Positions 47,110 through 57,211 of a stretch of 64,000 nucleotides of DNA are shown piece by piece. Each line of letters opens with the position of its first letter. Positions within the stretch are counted from its first letter, which is position 1. The stretch spans positions 22,277 to 86,276 of the forward strand of contig CABZRN010000004.1 of NCBI GenBank assembly GCA_902528175.1. The letters are read 5' to 3'. The notes below the pieces were generated by a model. It was not told where the DNA came from. It did not search any database and saw only the letters and a program-made list of their open reading frames with translations. The translations under genes were made by a program, and so were the position numbers. The stretch is from an uncultured Pelagibacteraceae bacterium (GTDB lineage Bacteria; Pseudomonadota; Alphaproteobacteria; Pelagibacterales; Pelagibacteraceae).

Positions 47110-47204
47110 ACCGCTATTTACCTATATTATTAGCATATTTTACAATTAATTAATAAAATTTAAGATAGTCTTGTAAAAAAAGATATCAAATATAAATTCA
47201 AATA

Positions 47205-49076
47205 ATGGAAAAGAATAAACAGTATGACGTTATAGTAATTGGTGGAGGTCATGCAGGCTGTGAGGCTGCAGCCGCGTCTGCAAGATTAGGAGTAAATACA
47301 GCTCTTTTTACTAATGATAAATCGTCTATTGGTGAGATGTCTTGTAACCCAGCAATTGGTGGTTTGGGTAAAGGCCATTTAGTTAGAGAAATAGATGCTT
47401 TAGATGGTGTTATGGGAGATGTGGCTGACAAATCTGGTATACAATTTAAGCTATTAAACAGAAGTAGAGGACCAGCTGTAAGAGGACCCCGAACGCAAAG
47501 TGATAGATCACTTTATAAAAAATATATGCAAGATAAACTTGTAAACTACTGTAATTTAAGCATTTTTTCTGACTCTGTAAATGGCTTTATATTTAATAAA
47601 AATAGTATAAATGGTATATTAACATCCTCTGGAAAGGAAATTTTTTCTGACAAGGTAATACTTACAACTGGAACATTTTTGAATGGAATGATACATATAG
47701 GTGACAAAAGAACTCCTGCAGGTAGATATAATGAAAAGCCCACTATTGGTTTAAGTGAACAGTTACAAAAATATAATTTCAAAATTGGCAGGTTAAAAAC
47801 AGGGACCCCGCCAAGGTTAGATGGTAGGACAATTAATTATTCAAATTTAGAAGTACAACATCCAGATGATCAAGTATCATTTTTCTCTTTCCTAACCAAA
47901 AAAAATATTAACAAACAAATTAGTTGTGGAATTACTTACACCAATGAGAAGGTTCATAAATTGATTTCTAAAAATATTAAACAAAGCGCAATGTATTCGG
48001 GTAGTATTAAGGGTGTAGGCCCAAGGTACTGTCCTTCCATAGAAGATAAAATCTATAAATTTAAGGATAAGACTAGGCATCAAATCTTTCTGGAACCCGA
48101 AGGGCTTGAAGATAACACAGTGTACCCAAACGGAATATCAACATCACTCCCAGCCAATCTGCAACTAGAAATATGCAATAATATCAACGGTTTAGAACAT
48201 GTAAAAATATTACGGCCAGGATACGCAATAGAATATGATTATGTTGATCCTAGGGAACTTTTTTTAACATTAGAGACGAAGAAGATAAAAAACTTTTACT
48301 TCGCCGGACAAATTAATGGCACAACAGGTTATGAAGAAGCTGCAGCTCAAGGATTAATAGCTGGAGCAAATGCTGCTTTATCAATTAAAGGTAAAGAACC
48401 CCTAATTTTAGATAGGTCCCAAGCATATATTGGTGTGATGATAGATGATTTAGTCACAAAAGGAGTTGCTGAACCTTACAGGATGTTTACCTCAAGAGCC
48501 GAATACAGATTATCCTTAAGATGCGATAATGCTGACTTAAGGCTCTCACCTATTGGAATTAAGTTCGGTCTAGTTAAATCAGAGAGGAAGAAATTATTTG
48601 AAGATAAATCAATCAAATTAGAGAAATTAAATAAAACAATGGATCAATTGATGATATCTCCGTCAGAAGCAGAAAAACACGGAGTTAAAATCGCAAAAGA
48701 CGGAGTTTATAGGTCAGCAAACACTGTTTTAGCTCAAAAAGGAGTAAAATTTGATAAAATTAGGGATATTTGGCCTGAAATAGGGGATTATAGCAATGAA
48801 ATTGAGGAGCAAGTTGAAATTAACGCTCACTACAAAGGTTATATGAAGAAACAAAAGGCTGATATTCTAGCTTTTAAAAGAGACGAGAGCCTAAAAATAC
48901 CATCTGATATTAATTATGACAGTTTTTCAGGGCTTTCAAATGAAGTTAAGTCTAAATTTAAGCAAATTAGGCCAAAAACAATGGGTCAAGCTTTAAGAAT
49001 AGATGGAATTACCCCTGCAGCTGTATTTATTCTATTGTCACATCTGAAAAGAAAGTCTATTAAGCATATAGCTTGA
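47205..49076 (+). CDS. mnmG: tRNA uridine-5-carboxymethylaminomethyl modification enzyme MnmG (GidA)
   Basis: The 623-aa FAD protein is the partner of MnmE. It has the dinucleotide motif [39 protein letters not shown], the signature [18 protein letters not shown], and [38 protein letters not shown] and the C-terminal helical region with GYMKKQ are also typical. Length is typical. Its TGA stop overlaps the TTG start of rsmG (TTGA), giving coupled expression. Confidence 0.97.
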   Translation: MEKNKQYDVIVIGGGHAGCEAAAASARLGVNTALFTNDKSSIGEMSCNPAIGGLGKGHLVREIDALDGVMGDVADKSGIQFKLLNRSRGPAVRGPRTQSDRSLYKKYMQDKLVNYCNLSIFSDSVNGFIFNKNSINGILTSSGKEIFSDKVILTTGTFLNGMIHIGDKRTPAGRYNEKPTIGLSEQLQKYNFKIGRLKTGTPPRLDGRTINYSNLEVQHPDDQVSFFSFLTKKNINKQISCGITYTNEKVHKLISKNIKQSAMYSGSIKGVGPRYCPSIEDKIYKFKDKTRHQIFLEPEGLEDNTVYPNGISTSLPANLQLEICNNINGLEHVKILRPGYAIEYDYVDPRELFLTLETKKIKNFYFAGQINGTTGYEEAAAQGLIAGANAALSIKGKEPLILDRSQAYIGVMIDDLVTKGVAEPYRMFTSRAEYRLSLRCDNADLRLSPIGIKFGLVKSERKKLFEDKSIKLEKLNKTMDQLMISPSEAEKHGVKIAKDGVYRSANTVLAQKGVKFDKIRDIWPEIGDYSNEIEEQVEINAHYKGYMKKQKADILAFKRDESLKIPSDINYDSFSGLSNEVKSKFKQIRPKTMGQALRIDGITPAAVFILLSHLKRKSIKHIA

Positions 49077-49708
49077 TCGAATCAAATCTTAAAAAATATT
49101 CTAAATTAGAAACATTAAACGTTTCACGTGAAACATTTCCTGCCTTAGAGGAGTTCAGATCATTATTATTAAGTATGAACAAAAAAATAAACTTAATAAG
49201 CAAATCAACTGAAAAAGATTCAATTAAAAGACATATAATAGATTCAGCACAAATAGTTGATATTATAGACAAAAATACTAAAACTTGCCTAGATCTAGGG
49301 TCAGGTTCTGGCCTTCCAGGCGTAGTTCTGGCAATTATCTTAAAAAAAAAGGGATCAAAAATAAAATTCGAACTTTATGAAAAAAGTATAAAGAAAAGCA
49401 ATTTTTTAAAAAAAGTGATCAATCACTTCGAATTAAATGCTGAAGTAAAGCAAAAAAATATTTTTGAAGAGAGGGAATTAGAAGCAGACATTATAGTAGC
49501 TCGAGCATTCAAACCACTGCAAACAATATTAGAATTAATAAACAAAAATTTTTCTCATTATAAGAGTTTAATACTTTTTTTAGGAAAAAGTGGAAGAAAT
49601 AACATTAATGAATGTTTAAAATCATGGAAGTTTGATTATGAGATTGTAAAAAGTTTAACAGACGTAAATTCAGTTATTGTAAAAATAAATAATTTAAAAA
49701 AAAAATGA
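49073..49708 (+). CDS. rsmG: 16S rRNA (guanine-527-N7) methyltransferase RsmG (GidB)
   Basis: The 211-aa SAM-dependent methyltransferase contains [20 protein letters not shown], the SAM-binding [18 protein letters not shown] near residue 68, and [18 protein letters not shown]. The start is a TTG overlapping the mnmG stop; the first ATG in frame (residue 35, KKINLIS) would remove conserved N-terminal residues. Codons for NVSRETF near residue 18 hold the parS site at 49122-49135. The stop is 4 bases from or touching the parA start (ATGA overlap). Confidence 0.94.
   Translation: MIESNLKKYSKLETLNVSRETFPALEEFRSLLLSMNKKINLISKSTEKDSIKRHIIDSAQIVDIIDKNTKTCLDLGSGSGLPGVVLAIILKKKGSKIKFELYEKSIKKSNFLKKVINHFELNAEVKQKNIFEERELEADIIVARAFKPLQTILELINKNFSHYKSLILFLGKSGRNNINECLKSWKFDYEIVKSLTDVNSVIVKINNLKKK
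49122..49135. other. parS centromere site inside rsmG
   Basis: GTTTCACGTGAAAC is a perfect 14-base palindrome identical to the bacterial parS consensus core (flanked by C on the left and A on the right). It is inside the rsmG coding frame, reading V-S-R-E-T, 570 bases before parA and about 7.7 kb from the putative oriC. I saw no second copy in the window. ParB (50502-51344) would bind here and spread for segregation. Confidence 0.93.
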
Positions 49709-50505
49709 AAGAAAAAATTATTTCAATAATAAACCAAAAGGGCGGGGTTGGCAAAACCACAACTGTAATAAACTTAGCAGCAGGACTTTCTTTGAATAAT
49801 AAAAAAGTTTTGGTAATTGATTTAGATCCCCAAGGAAATGCTACAACAGGTTTAGGATTATCAAACATAGATCAAACATATAATTCAATTTATCAAGTAT
49901 TGATTGGGAAAAAAAAAATTGATGAAGCAATTTTTAAAACTAATTTTTCTAATTTGGATATAATTACTTCAAATGTAGATTTATCCGGATTGGAAGTGGA
50001 AACTGCAGATGATGGTCGTAGAGCTTATATTTTAAAAGAGAAATTGACCGCATATTTAAATGATTCTAGAGCTTCATATGATTATGTGCTTGTAGACTGT
50101 CCTCCATCCCTTAGTTTGTTAACTGTCATGGCCCTAGTGGCCTCTCAATCTCTTTTAGTTCCTCTTCAAACAGAATTCTTCGCTTTGGAGGGTATAACTC
50201 AGCTGATCAAAACTATCGATAGAATTAAAGTTGGATTAAATCCAGAGTTAATGATTAGAGGAATACTTTTAACAATGTACGATAAGAGAAACAAGCTTTC
50301 TGGCCAGGTTGAAATTGAAGCAAGAAATTATTTTAAAGAAAAAGTTTACAAAAATGTTGTTCCAAGAAATGTAAGATTATCAGAAGCACCTTCGCACGGC
50401 ATGCCTGTTATATTTTACGACAAAACTTGTCCAGGCAGCAAGTCATATATTAATTTTACAGAAGAGTTTTTAGCTCAGGAGGAAAGTTTTGAAACAGCAG
50501 CATGA
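49705..50505 (+). CDS. parA: Chromosome-partitioning ATPase ParA
   Basis: The 266-aa Walker-type ATPase has the deviant P-loop IINQKGGVGKTTTVINLAAG near residue 8, LVIDLDPQGNATTGLG (Walker A-prime), and YVLVDCPPSLSLLTVMAL. LLTMYDKRNKLSGQVEIE, VPRNVRLSEAPSHGMPVIFY and the GS-x-sY end are typical ParA/Soj. With ParB and the parS site inside rsmG it forms the full parABS segregation system. It overlaps parB by 4 bases. Confidence 0.97.
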   Translation: MKEKIISIINQKGGVGKTTTVINLAAGLSLNNKKVLVIDLDPQGNATTGLGLSNIDQTYNSIYQVLIGKKKIDEAIFKTNFSNLDIITSNVDLSGLEVETADDGRRAYILKEKLTAYLNDSRASYDYVLVDCPPSLSLLTVMALVASQSLLVPLQTEFFALEGITQLIKTIDRIKVGLNPELMIRGILLTMYDKRNKLSGQVEIEARNYFKEKVYKNVVPRNVRLSEAPSHGMPVIFYDKTCPGSKSYINFTEEFLAQEESFETAA

Positions 50506-51344
50506 TCAGCTTTAAAAATAAAAAGGGACTTGGTAGAGGTTTATCATCTTTAATTGGTGAGGGCAAAGTATCATCAAACACTAAAGCTAGTATAAGCGAT
50601 CTTATAAGAAATAAATATCAACCAAGAAAAAAGTTTGATGAAACAAGTTTAAATGAATTATCTGAGTCTATAAAATCAAGGGGAATTATTCAGCCAATAA
50701 TTGTCAGGAATTCAAATGTTGATACTAAATATGAAATTATCGCTGGTGAGAGAAGATGGTTAGCTGCCCAGAAAGCTGGATTACATGAAGTACCCATTGT
50801 AGTTATAGAAGCAGACGATAAAAAAGCTTTAGAATTTGGAATAGTTGAAAATGTTCAAAGGCATGACTTAAATGCTATCGAGGAAGCAGAGGGTTATAAA
50901 AGATTAATTGATGAATTTTCTTATGATCAAGAGCAAGTTGCTAATTTTATAGGCAAAAGTAGAAGCCATATTACAAACTCATTAAGGTTACTTAGTTTAC
51001 CTAAAGAAGTAATTGAATTTGTTAAAGATAATAAAATTACACCTGGTCATGCTAAAATTTTAGTAGGATTGGAAAATTGCCAGTTAATTTCAAAAAAAAT
51101 CATATCTAAAAAATTATCTGTGAGACAGACAGAAAGTCTTGTCAGAGCATACAAAACTCCTAATAAGAAACTTCTTAAAAACAAGGATCCAAACATAAGA
51201 ATATTAGAACAAAATCTTATGGATAAAATAGGTATCTATGTTGAAATAAAAAATAAAAAAAATAACAAGGGATCAATCATTTTTAATTACAAAGAATTAG
51301 ATCAATTAAATAGAATTATAGAATCCGTTAAGAAGAATTACTAA
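50502..51344 (+). CDS. parB: Chromosome-partitioning protein ParB
   Basis: The 280-aa CTP-binding clamp has the N-terminal KGLGRGLSSLIGEG, the box YQPRKKFDETSLNELSESIK, IRGIIQPIIVR and the C-motif IIAGERRWLAAQKAGLHEVP. Box III is VENVQRHDLNAIEEAEGYKR and the HTH is IGKSRSHITNSLRLLSLP. It binds the GTTTCACGTGAAAC site. It has a smaller C-terminal dimer domain than some homologues. Its last 17 bases overlap holA tail to tail. Confidence 0.96.
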   Translation: MISFKNKKGLGRGLSSLIGEGKVSSNTKASISDLIRNKYQPRKKFDETSLNELSESIKSRGIIQPIIVRNSNVDTKYEIIAGERRWLAAQKAGLHEVPIVVIEADDKKALEFGIVENVQRHDLNAIEEAEGYKRLIDEFSYDQEQVANFIGKSRSHITNSLRLLSLPKEVIEFVKDNKITPGHAKILVGLENCQLISKKIISKKLSVRQTESLVRAYKTPNKKLLKNKDPNIRILEQNLMDKIGIYVEIKNKKNNKGSIIFNYKELDQLNRIIESVKKNY

Positions 51345-52326
51345 ACTCCTGATCTAAAATTTCGTAAATAAAATTTTTTATCAATATAATGCTTAATGTA
51401 TTATTTCTCTTAATCTTAACTTCTATATGGTTTATTTTGTTAATCACACCATAAATTTTTTTATAAGACCACATTTTTAACTGTTTCTTTATAATTGGTT
51501 TATCCTTCCAAAATATTGGAGGTCTATGTTCGGAAATTACTTTATCTATATCATTTTCATTTTTAATGTTTTCTAGAAGATTTGATAGCTTTTTTGCTTT
51601 TTGAAGAAACACTCTTAAAATAAAATATGTATCTTCTTGAGAGTAATTATTTTCATCAAGAATTTCTTGTGTTTTTTTTAAATTCCCACTTAATGATGCA
51701 TCTACTAGTTCAGCCGCGCTGTAGTTTTCAGTCAGGTTTGTTAATATAGTAATCTCTTTCATTGATAAAACTTTTTTATCAACTAAATAATTTGAAATTT
51801 TTTCTAATTCATTTTTTAGATAGCCTCTGTCGCCATTACATCTAGCAACTAATAGATTTAATGTCTCATAAGATATACTGATTTTTTTTTTTAAAAAAAA
51901 ATCTTTGGAAATATTAATTAAAGATTGGGAGTTATCCTTATAAGTCGGTATAATTGCTGCAAAATCAGACTTTTCAATAAAGCTCCTAAGTTTTGATTTT
52001 TTCTCAAGGTTGCCACAGTTTAAAATTATTAAATCATCTAAATAATTTTGCTCTAATTCCAAAACAGTTTCTGATATTTTTTCACTACATCTTTCAACAA
52101 TTAAAGTTTTTTTTTCTTCAAATAATGATTTGTTTTTTATTTCAGAAAAAAAAGCATTTTTATTTTTTAAAATTTGTTCTTCCTCATACCTAATTTCTTT
52201 TCCAACGTGGTTTTTTTTAATCTTAAATATAATTTCTTTCTTTAAGCCTTCATTCTCACCGTAAACAACAAATAGTTTAAACTTAGAAATATTACTTTTA
52301 TCAATTTCAAAAGATTTTATGATCAT
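51328..52326 (-). CDS. holA: DNA polymerase III delta subunit (clamp loader)
   Basis: The 332-aa HolA protein loads the sliding clamp. Similarity is modest in sequence but the order is right: KLFVVYGENEGLKKEIIFKI at the start, the domain II motif RCNGDRGYLKNELEKISNYL, the ELVDASLSGNLKKTQEIL segment, and the C-terminal HIEVKIKRNNTLSIILIKNF. The holA-lptE-leuS run on the minus strand beyond parB is conserved in alphaproteobacteria. It overlaps parB tail to tail by 17 bases. Confidence 0.9.
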   Translation of the reverse strand: MIIKSFEIDKSNISKFKLFVVYGENEGLKKEIIFKIKKNHVGKEIRYEEEQILKNKNAFFSEIKNKSLFEEKKTLIVERCSEKISETVLELEQNYLDDLIILNCGNLEKKSKLRSFIEKSDFAAIIPTYKDNSQSLINISKDFFLKKKISISYETLNLLVARCNGDRGYLKNELEKISNYLVDKKVLSMKEITILTNLTENYSAAELVDASLSGNLKKTQEILDENNYSQEDTYFILRVFLQKAKKLSNLLENIKNENDIDKVISEHRPPIFWKDKPIIKKQLKMWSYKKIYGVINKINHIEVKIKRNNTLSIILIKNFIYEILDQEFSNSS

Positions 52327-52778
52327 TAAACGCTAGCCAAAAACACTAATATTTGCTGGGTAATATCCTCTATAAGGTTAAATTTAATATTTTTTTCGTA
52401 CTGTTTTAAGTTAAATTTATTGTCGTCAATATTATATTCAAAACTTTCTGAAAATTGTCTAGAAGTAATTAAATTGTCATTACTATCAAGTAGGTATAAA
52501 TCAATAACCACATTTAATCTATTTTTTGTAGGGTCACCTTTAGAATTTTTTAATATAACTGAAATATTTTCGTTATACTCAAAATTTATATTAAAACTTT
52601 TTTCAGCATTTTCATTAGAAATTACCTCTATACTGTTTTGGACATAATTCGTAAGGTTGTTATTTACATTTTTTTTTAAACCAATAACTTTATAGTTACT
52701 ATCCTTAGATGAGTACAATGGTGTGTAACCACAGCCATTGAGAAATAAAATAATTGAAATTAAAAATATTTTTTTCAT
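52326..52778 (-). CDS. lptE: LPS-assembly lipoprotein LptE-like
   Basis: The 150-aa protein has a lipoprotein signal peptide with lipobox LNGC near residue 16 ([20 protein letters not shown]), and the mature protein starts CGYTPLYSS, typical of LptE/RlpB in alphaproteobacteria. The rest ([36 protein letters not shown]) has beta-strand character. It anchors in the outer membrane and assists LptD in LPS insertion. It lies between holA and leuS with 1- and 4-base overlaps. Confidence 0.86.
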   Translation of the reverse strand: MKKIFLISIILFLNGCGYTPLYSSKDSNYKVIGLKKNVNNNLTNYVQNSIEVISNENAEKSFNINFEYNENISVILKNSKGDPTKNRLNVVIDLYLLDSNDNLITSRQFSESFEYNIDDNKFNLKQYEKNIKFNLIEDITQQILVFLASV

Positions 52779-55318
52779 TTTACTATAAAGTTTACTAATC
52801 TATTTTTAACTATAATATGCTTTAAAAGATTTTTATCACTTAAAATATTTGATATTTTTTCATCTTCTTTTATTTTGTTAATAACTTCTATATCTGGCAG
52901 ATTTTTTTCGATTTTAATTAGTGATTTTTTCTTACCATTTATTTGAACAACTATATTTACATATTTTTCTTGTAAATACTTATCGTTTGCAATTGGCCAA
53001 GCAAGCTTTTTGTTATAATCTAAATCCTTAATAGCTTCAGATATTATGTGAGGAATAATTGGCATCATTAACGTAAGAATCTTTAAATAATTTTCCTTAA
53101 GCAACACTGATTTATAATCTTTTTCTATTTCTTTAATAAGAAAATTATATGTTTCATAAATATTTGCTACTATTACATTATAATTGAATTTCTCAAGGTT
53201 AGTGGATATTTTTTTAATTAGTTTATTTGTAAATACATCTAAATCATAAGTGTCTATACTTCCATTATTCATTTTTATCTTTTTAATAATTTTTTTATGG
53301 AGTAACCAAAACTTATTAATAAATTTATATGAAGCAACCATTCCTTGTTCTGACCACTGAATATCTTTCTCAGGTGGACTATCAGATAAAATAAACAGTC
53401 TTACTGCATCTGCTCCATAAGACCTAATAATTTTTTCTGGATCAATTACATTTTTCTTTGATTTGGACATTGACTCAGATGGTCCAACAATAACTCTCTC
53501 TCTTTTATCATTAATTTTAAAATAATTTTTTCCATCATCAGAAAAAACCTCATCTGGATATAACCAATTATTGTTTTTATCTTTGTAGGTTTCATGACAA
53601 ACCATACCTTGAGTGAATAAACCATCAAAGGGTTCTTTTGAGACAAATTTTTCATTTTTGTGCTTAAGAGCTAGCATAAAAAATCTTGAGTATAACAAGT
53701 GTAATATTGCATGTTCTACACCTCCAATATACTGATTAACTGGCATCCAATATTTAATTTCATCAAAATCATATCCATAACTTTTATTATTAGGTGAACA
53801 AAAACGTAAATAATACCAAGAGGAGTCAACAAATGTATCAAGCGTGTCGGTTTCAAGCTTATAAATTTTTCCATCAATTTTTATTTTTCTCCATTCTTCT
53901 TGATGGTTTAGTGGATTACCTTTTGTTTTTAGATTAATATTTTCAGGTAATTTAATTGGTAACTGGTTAATAGGCACAGTTATATAATCCCCATTATCAT
54001 CATAAGCTATTGGAATTGGACAACCCCAATATCTTTGTCTAGAAATTCCCCAGTCCTTTAATCTAAAGTTAATTTTCTTTTTACCTGCTTTCCTTTTTTC
54101 AATTTCTTCGATTGCCTTGGATATTGCATCATTTGGAGTGCTAAGTTTGTCTAAAAAAGATGAATTAATTATTATACCATCTCCAACATAAGCTTCATCT
54201 TTAACTTTAAACTCACCTTTAAAATCCTTTGGTTTTACGACAGTCTTGATTGGTAAATTATATTTTTTTGCAAACTCAAAGTCTCTTTGGTCGTGCCCTG
54301 GACAACCAAATACGGCTCCAAATCCATAATCCATCAATACAAAATTTGCAAAATACACGGGAACTTCAGACTTTTCGTCAAAAGGGTTAATAGCGATTAG
54401 ATCTGTCTTAAAACCTATTTTTTCAGCTTGAGCGATAGACTCCTCTGTAGTTCCAGTTTTCGAACATTGTTGTTTAAATTTTTGATACTCTTTATCTTTT
54501 TCATAAAACTTCGAAATAGGATGGTCAACTGATAATGCTAAAAATGAAAAACCAAATAATGTATCAGGCCTGGTAGTAAAACATTTAATCTTATCTACAG
54601 AGGTATTTGCCTTGATCTTGAAATCTATTTCACAACCAAAAGATTTACCGATCCAGTTTTTTTGCATGACCTTAACTTTATTTGGCCATTTATCTAATTG
54701 ATCTAAACCATTTAAGAGTTCATCTGAAAATTCTGATATTTTGAAAAACCACTGGCTTAATTTTTTTCTTTCAACGGTTTCGCCTGAACGCCAACCTTTA
54801 CCATCTATGACTTGCTCATTAGCCAAAACAGTTTGTTCAACCGGGTCCCAATTAACATAGTTTTCTTTTTTATAAATCAATCCTTTATTGTAAAGTTCCA
54901 AAAAAAATATTTGTTGATGTTTATAGTAATCTGGTGAGCATGTTGAAATTTCTCTATCCCAATCTATGGATAGGCCTAACTTCTTTAATTGAGTTTTCAT
55001 GACAGAAATATTCTTTTCTGTCCAATCTTTAGGATCTAAATTGTTTTCTTTTGCCGCATTTTCTGCTGGCATTCCAAAAGAGTCCCAACCCATGGGATGA
55101 AGAACATTGTAATTCTGTAGCGTCTTGAATCTTGCGAGGACATCGCCAATTGTATAATTTCTCACATGACCCATGTGTATTTTACCAGATGGGTAAGGGA
55201 ACATTTCAAGACAATAAAATTTTTTCTTTTTTTTATCTAATCCAGTTTTAAAACTTTTATTTTTTTGCCAAAAATTTTGCCATTTTTCTTCTACTGTTTT
55301 AAAATTATATCTTTCCAC
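52775..55318 (-). CDS. leuS: Leucyl-tRNA synthetase
   Basis: The 847-aa class I synthetase has the HIGH-type motif [20 protein letters not shown] near residue 42 and the KMSKS loop as [13 protein letters not shown] near residue 610. The editing domain CP1 has [19 protein letters not shown]. The sequence [13 protein letters not shown] and [19 protein letters not shown] are typical. The C-terminal domain is [15 protein letters not shown]. Length is as expected. The lptE start overlaps its stop by 4 bases. Confidence 0.97.
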   Translation of the reverse strand: MERYNFKTVEEKWQNFWQKNKSFKTGLDKKKKKFYCLEMFPYPSGKIHMGHVRNYTIGDVLARFKTLQNYNVLHPMGWDSFGMPAENAAKENNLDPKDWTEKNISVMKTQLKKLGLSIDWDREISTCSPDYYKHQQIFFLELYNKGLIYKKENYVNWDPVEQTVLANEQVIDGKGWRSGETVERKKLSQWFFKISEFSDELLNGLDQLDKWPNKVKVMQKNWIGKSFGCEIDFKIKANTSVDKIKCFTTRPDTLFGFSFLALSVDHPISKFYEKDKEYQKFKQQCSKTGTTEESIAQAEKIGFKTDLIAINPFDEKSEVPVYFANFVLMDYGFGAVFGCPGHDQRDFEFAKKYNLPIKTVVKPKDFKGEFKVKDEAYVGDGIIINSSFLDKLSTPNDAISKAIEEIEKRKAGKKKINFRLKDWGISRQRYWGCPIPIAYDDNGDYITVPINQLPIKLPENINLKTKGNPLNHQEEWRKIKIDGKIYKLETDTLDTFVDSSWYYLRFCSPNNKSYGYDFDEIKYWMPVNQYIGGVEHAILHLLYSRFFMLALKHKNEKFVSKEPFDGLFTQGMVCHETYKDKNNNWLYPDEVFSDDGKNYFKINDKRERVIVGPSESMSKSKKNVIDPEKIIRSYGADAVRLFILSDSPPEKDIQWSEQGMVASYKFINKFWLLHKKIIKKIKMNNGSIDTYDLDVFTNKLIKKISTNLEKFNYNVIVANIYETYNFLIKEIEKDYKSVLLKENYLKILTLMMPIIPHIISEAIKDLDYNKKLAWPIANDKYLQEKYVNIVVQINGKKKSLIKIEKNLPDIEVINKIKEDEKISNILSDKNLLKHIIVKNRLVNFIVK

Positions 55319-55342
55319 AAAAATTTTTAAAAATAAAAATAT

Positions 55343-55915
55343 TTACTCTTTTTTCTCAAGAATTCCGGCTTTCTTTTTACCCTCTTTTTCATAATACTTT
55401 TGAAATCCTTCTTTTTCCATAAGTGTAGCTTTTTTTAAAATCGCAAGTTTAATTTCTTTCTCGAGCTTTGATTGGATTTTATTTGTTTTGCAGTTCTCAT
55501 TTTTACAAATTTTTTCAAATACAGTAACGTCTACTGCATCAGCTCTAATTTCATTAGTTAAAAATCTTACAGTGATTTTCAAATCTCTTGTACTCTCAAG
55601 GCTTTCATTTTCAGTTGAAAACCAATCTGTAATAAGTATACCGCCTGAATAACTTGCGTTTGTCAAAGGAACAAAATCAAATATTTCTATTGACGCTCTC
55701 CATAAAGGATTGGAGGATGCAAAGTCAAAGTCACCACCCCTAGTTGCGCCTTTCCCAAATCTTATACCTCTTCCCTCTTGAATATTTTTTTTAACTTTTT
55801 CTTCAACGTTAATTGGATTATCTTTAACATCTGCTCTTTTATAGAGTCCGCAGGCGTTCAAGCTTATTAAGATAGCCAAACTTAAAATTACATTCAAAAA
55901 TTTCAATCTAATCAT
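55343..55915 (-). CDS. DUF3576 lipoprotein
   Basis: The 190-aa protein has a signal peptide with lipobox LNAC near residue 19 (SLAILISLNACGLYKRADVK), so it is a predicted lipoprotein. The mature part has RGIRFGKGATRGGDFDFASS, PLWRASIEIFDFVPLTNAS, ILITDWFSTENESLE and KITVRFLTNEIRADAVD, characteristic of DUF3576. Function is unknown. It precedes leuS by 24 bases on the same strand, a usual alphaproteobacterial arrangement. Confidence 0.9.
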   Translation of the reverse strand: MIRLKFLNVILSLAILISLNACGLYKRADVKDNPINVEEKVKKNIQEGRGIRFGKGATRGGDFDFASSNPLWRASIEIFDFVPLTNASYSGGILITDWFSTENESLESTRDLKITVRFLTNEIRADAVDVTVFEKICKNENCKTNKIQSKLEKEIKLAILKKATLMEKEGFQKYYEKEGKKKAGILEKKE

Positions 55916-55956
55916 ACAAAAAACTGGTTTAATGATATAAAACTCATGAAATATAG

Positions 55957-55974
55957 TAAAATCCGCTAAAATCC
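55957..55974. repeat. Direct repeat TAAAATCC upstream of the porin gene
   Basis: TAAAATCC occurs at 55957-55964 and at 55967-55974. The two starts are 10 bases apart, one helix turn. OmpR-like regulators bind such tandem half-sites upstream of porin genes; that role here is inferred only. It is about 32 bases upstream of the -35 element. Confidence 0.35.
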
Positions 55975-55985
55975 AATGTTTTTAT

Positions 55986-56003
55986 TGTGACTTATTTATC
56001 ACA
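55986..56003. promoter_or_regulatory. Inverted repeat TGTGA-N8-TCACA before the porin promoter
   Basis: TGTGA at 55986-55990 and TCACA at 55999-56003 form an inverted repeat with 8 bases between the arms. It sits 2 bases upstream of the -35 hexamer, so a bound protein would touch the polymerase. The arms equal those of CRP/FNR-type sites, but the usual spacer is six. Confidence 0.4.
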
Positions 56004-56005
56004 TA

Positions 56006-56034
56006 TTGACAAAAAATGCTTGTTTTTAGATGAT
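56006..56034 (+). promoter_or_regulatory. Sigma-70-type promoter of the porin gene
   Basis: A perfect -35 TTGACA at 56006-56011 is followed by 17 bases and a -10-like GATGAT at 56029-56034 (four of six matches to TATAAT). The transcript would have a leader of about 65 bases ending in AAGGAG (56095-56100), six bases before the ATG at 56107. Confidence 0.6.
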
Positions 56035-56106
56035 TCTAAGGGTTTTAAGAGAGTTTTTTGATAAAAAAAGTTTGTTCATATGAATACAAACAAAAAGGAG
56101 TACTTT

Positions 56107-57192
56107 ATGAATAATTTTAAAAAAGTAGGGCTAACAGCACTAGCGGGATCGTTAGTTGCAGTATCAGCTCATGCTGGTGAACTTACTGTTACTGGTGGTG
56201 CTAACATCACTTTGAAACACGGTACAGCTACTAGCACAACAAACACATCTGGTAGAGGTATCGGTACAGACAAAGACGTGGCCTTTACGGGATCAGGTGA
56301 ACTTGATAACGGTACAACATTTACTGTTTTCACAGCATCAAATGACTCACAGACTAACTTAACGTCTGGTTTTATTTCAATTGCGACACCATCATTTGGT
56401 TCGTTCTTGTTTGGTCACCACAGTGGTGCAGCTCACTACAAATACGATGAAGAAGTTCCACAAGCGTACGAACAGATTTCGGATATAACTCCAACTGTTA
56501 CGCAAAACAAAGTTGGTGACTTCATGGATAACAACCACATTACATACACATCTCCAACATTTGAATTCGGTGGAGCAGCAATAACTTTTGATTTAGGTTA
56601 TGCATCTGACGCAAATGACACTGAAACAGGTGACGGTGGAGTTCCAGCAGGAGCAGGTGTATATGGTACTGGTCAAGAAGCTGGTGTAACAATCAAATAT
56701 GATGCGTTACAACTAGGTGTATACGGTGCTGAGAGAGAAAACAAAGCACACGTATCTGGTGCAGCAGTTGATGCTTCTCAAGACGAGTTCAACGGTGTAT
56801 GGTATGCTAAGTATTCAATGGGTCCAGTATCTATTGGTTACTCAGAGTTCTATGTTGATGCAGGTGTAACAGGTACAGCAGTAGCAACTGATGCGCCAAA
56901 AACACTTAGAACATCACATGGTTTCACAGAAGGACACCAAATGGGTATCGCGTTTAACGTAAACGAAAACTTCTCGATTTCTTACACAGAATCAGAAGAG
57001 ACATATGATGCTCAGGATGATGCTAGTACAGCAATTGCTGACGTTGACCAAGAGATCGATGCAATTCAGTTTGCATACTCAATGGGTGGAATGTCAGTTA
57101 AAGCATATCAAATGGATGTAACAAATCCAGCATTTGATGAAGACGCTGATGATTCAAAAGTAACAGAAATTGCTTTAGGACTTGCGTTCTAA
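56107..57192 (+). CDS. General outer-membrane porin
   Basis: Starting at ATG 56107 (after AAGGAG) the protein is 361 aa. An ATG at 56080 in the same frame adds nine residues that carry the ribosome-binding site, so it is not used. A signal peptide spans residues 1-23 (ending SAHA). The mature protein has alternating beta strands (GELTVTGGANITLKHG, TFDLGYASD) and the terminal TEIALGLAF, with Phe last, the beta-barrel export signal. It probably forms a trimeric 16-strand pore. Codons are richer in GC than in neighbours, consistent with high expression. It has a strong promoter and a terminator. Confidence 0.93.
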   Translation: MNNFKKVGLTALAGSLVAVSAHAGELTVTGGANITLKHGTATSTTNTSGRGIGTDKDVAFTGSGELDNGTTFTVFTASNDSQTNLTSGFISIATPSFGSFLFGHHSGAAHYKYDEEVPQAYEQISDITPTVTQNKVGDFMDNNHITYTSPTFEFGGAAITFDLGYASDANDTETGDGGVPAGAGVYGTGQEAGVTIKYDALQLGVYGAERENKAHVSGAAVDASQDEFNGVWYAKYSMGPVSIGYSEFYVDAGVTGTAVATDAPKTLRTSHGFTEGHQMGIAFNVNENFSISYTESEETYDAQDDASTAIADVDQEIDAIQFAYSMGGMSVKAYQMDVTNPAFDEDADDSKVTEIALGLAF

Positions 57193-57211
57193 TTTAATTT
57201 TTTACTAAAAT

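Noticed and set aside
47249..48083. Minus-strand ORFs of 60, 78 and 63 aa inside mnmG
   Set aside because: All lie within the conserved FAD-binding enzyme, have no motif and are antisense shadows.
55986..56003. Classic CRP site
   Set aside because: The arms TGTGA and TCACA fit, but the spacer is eight bases where CRP/FNR sites have six, so it is listed only as an inverted repeat.
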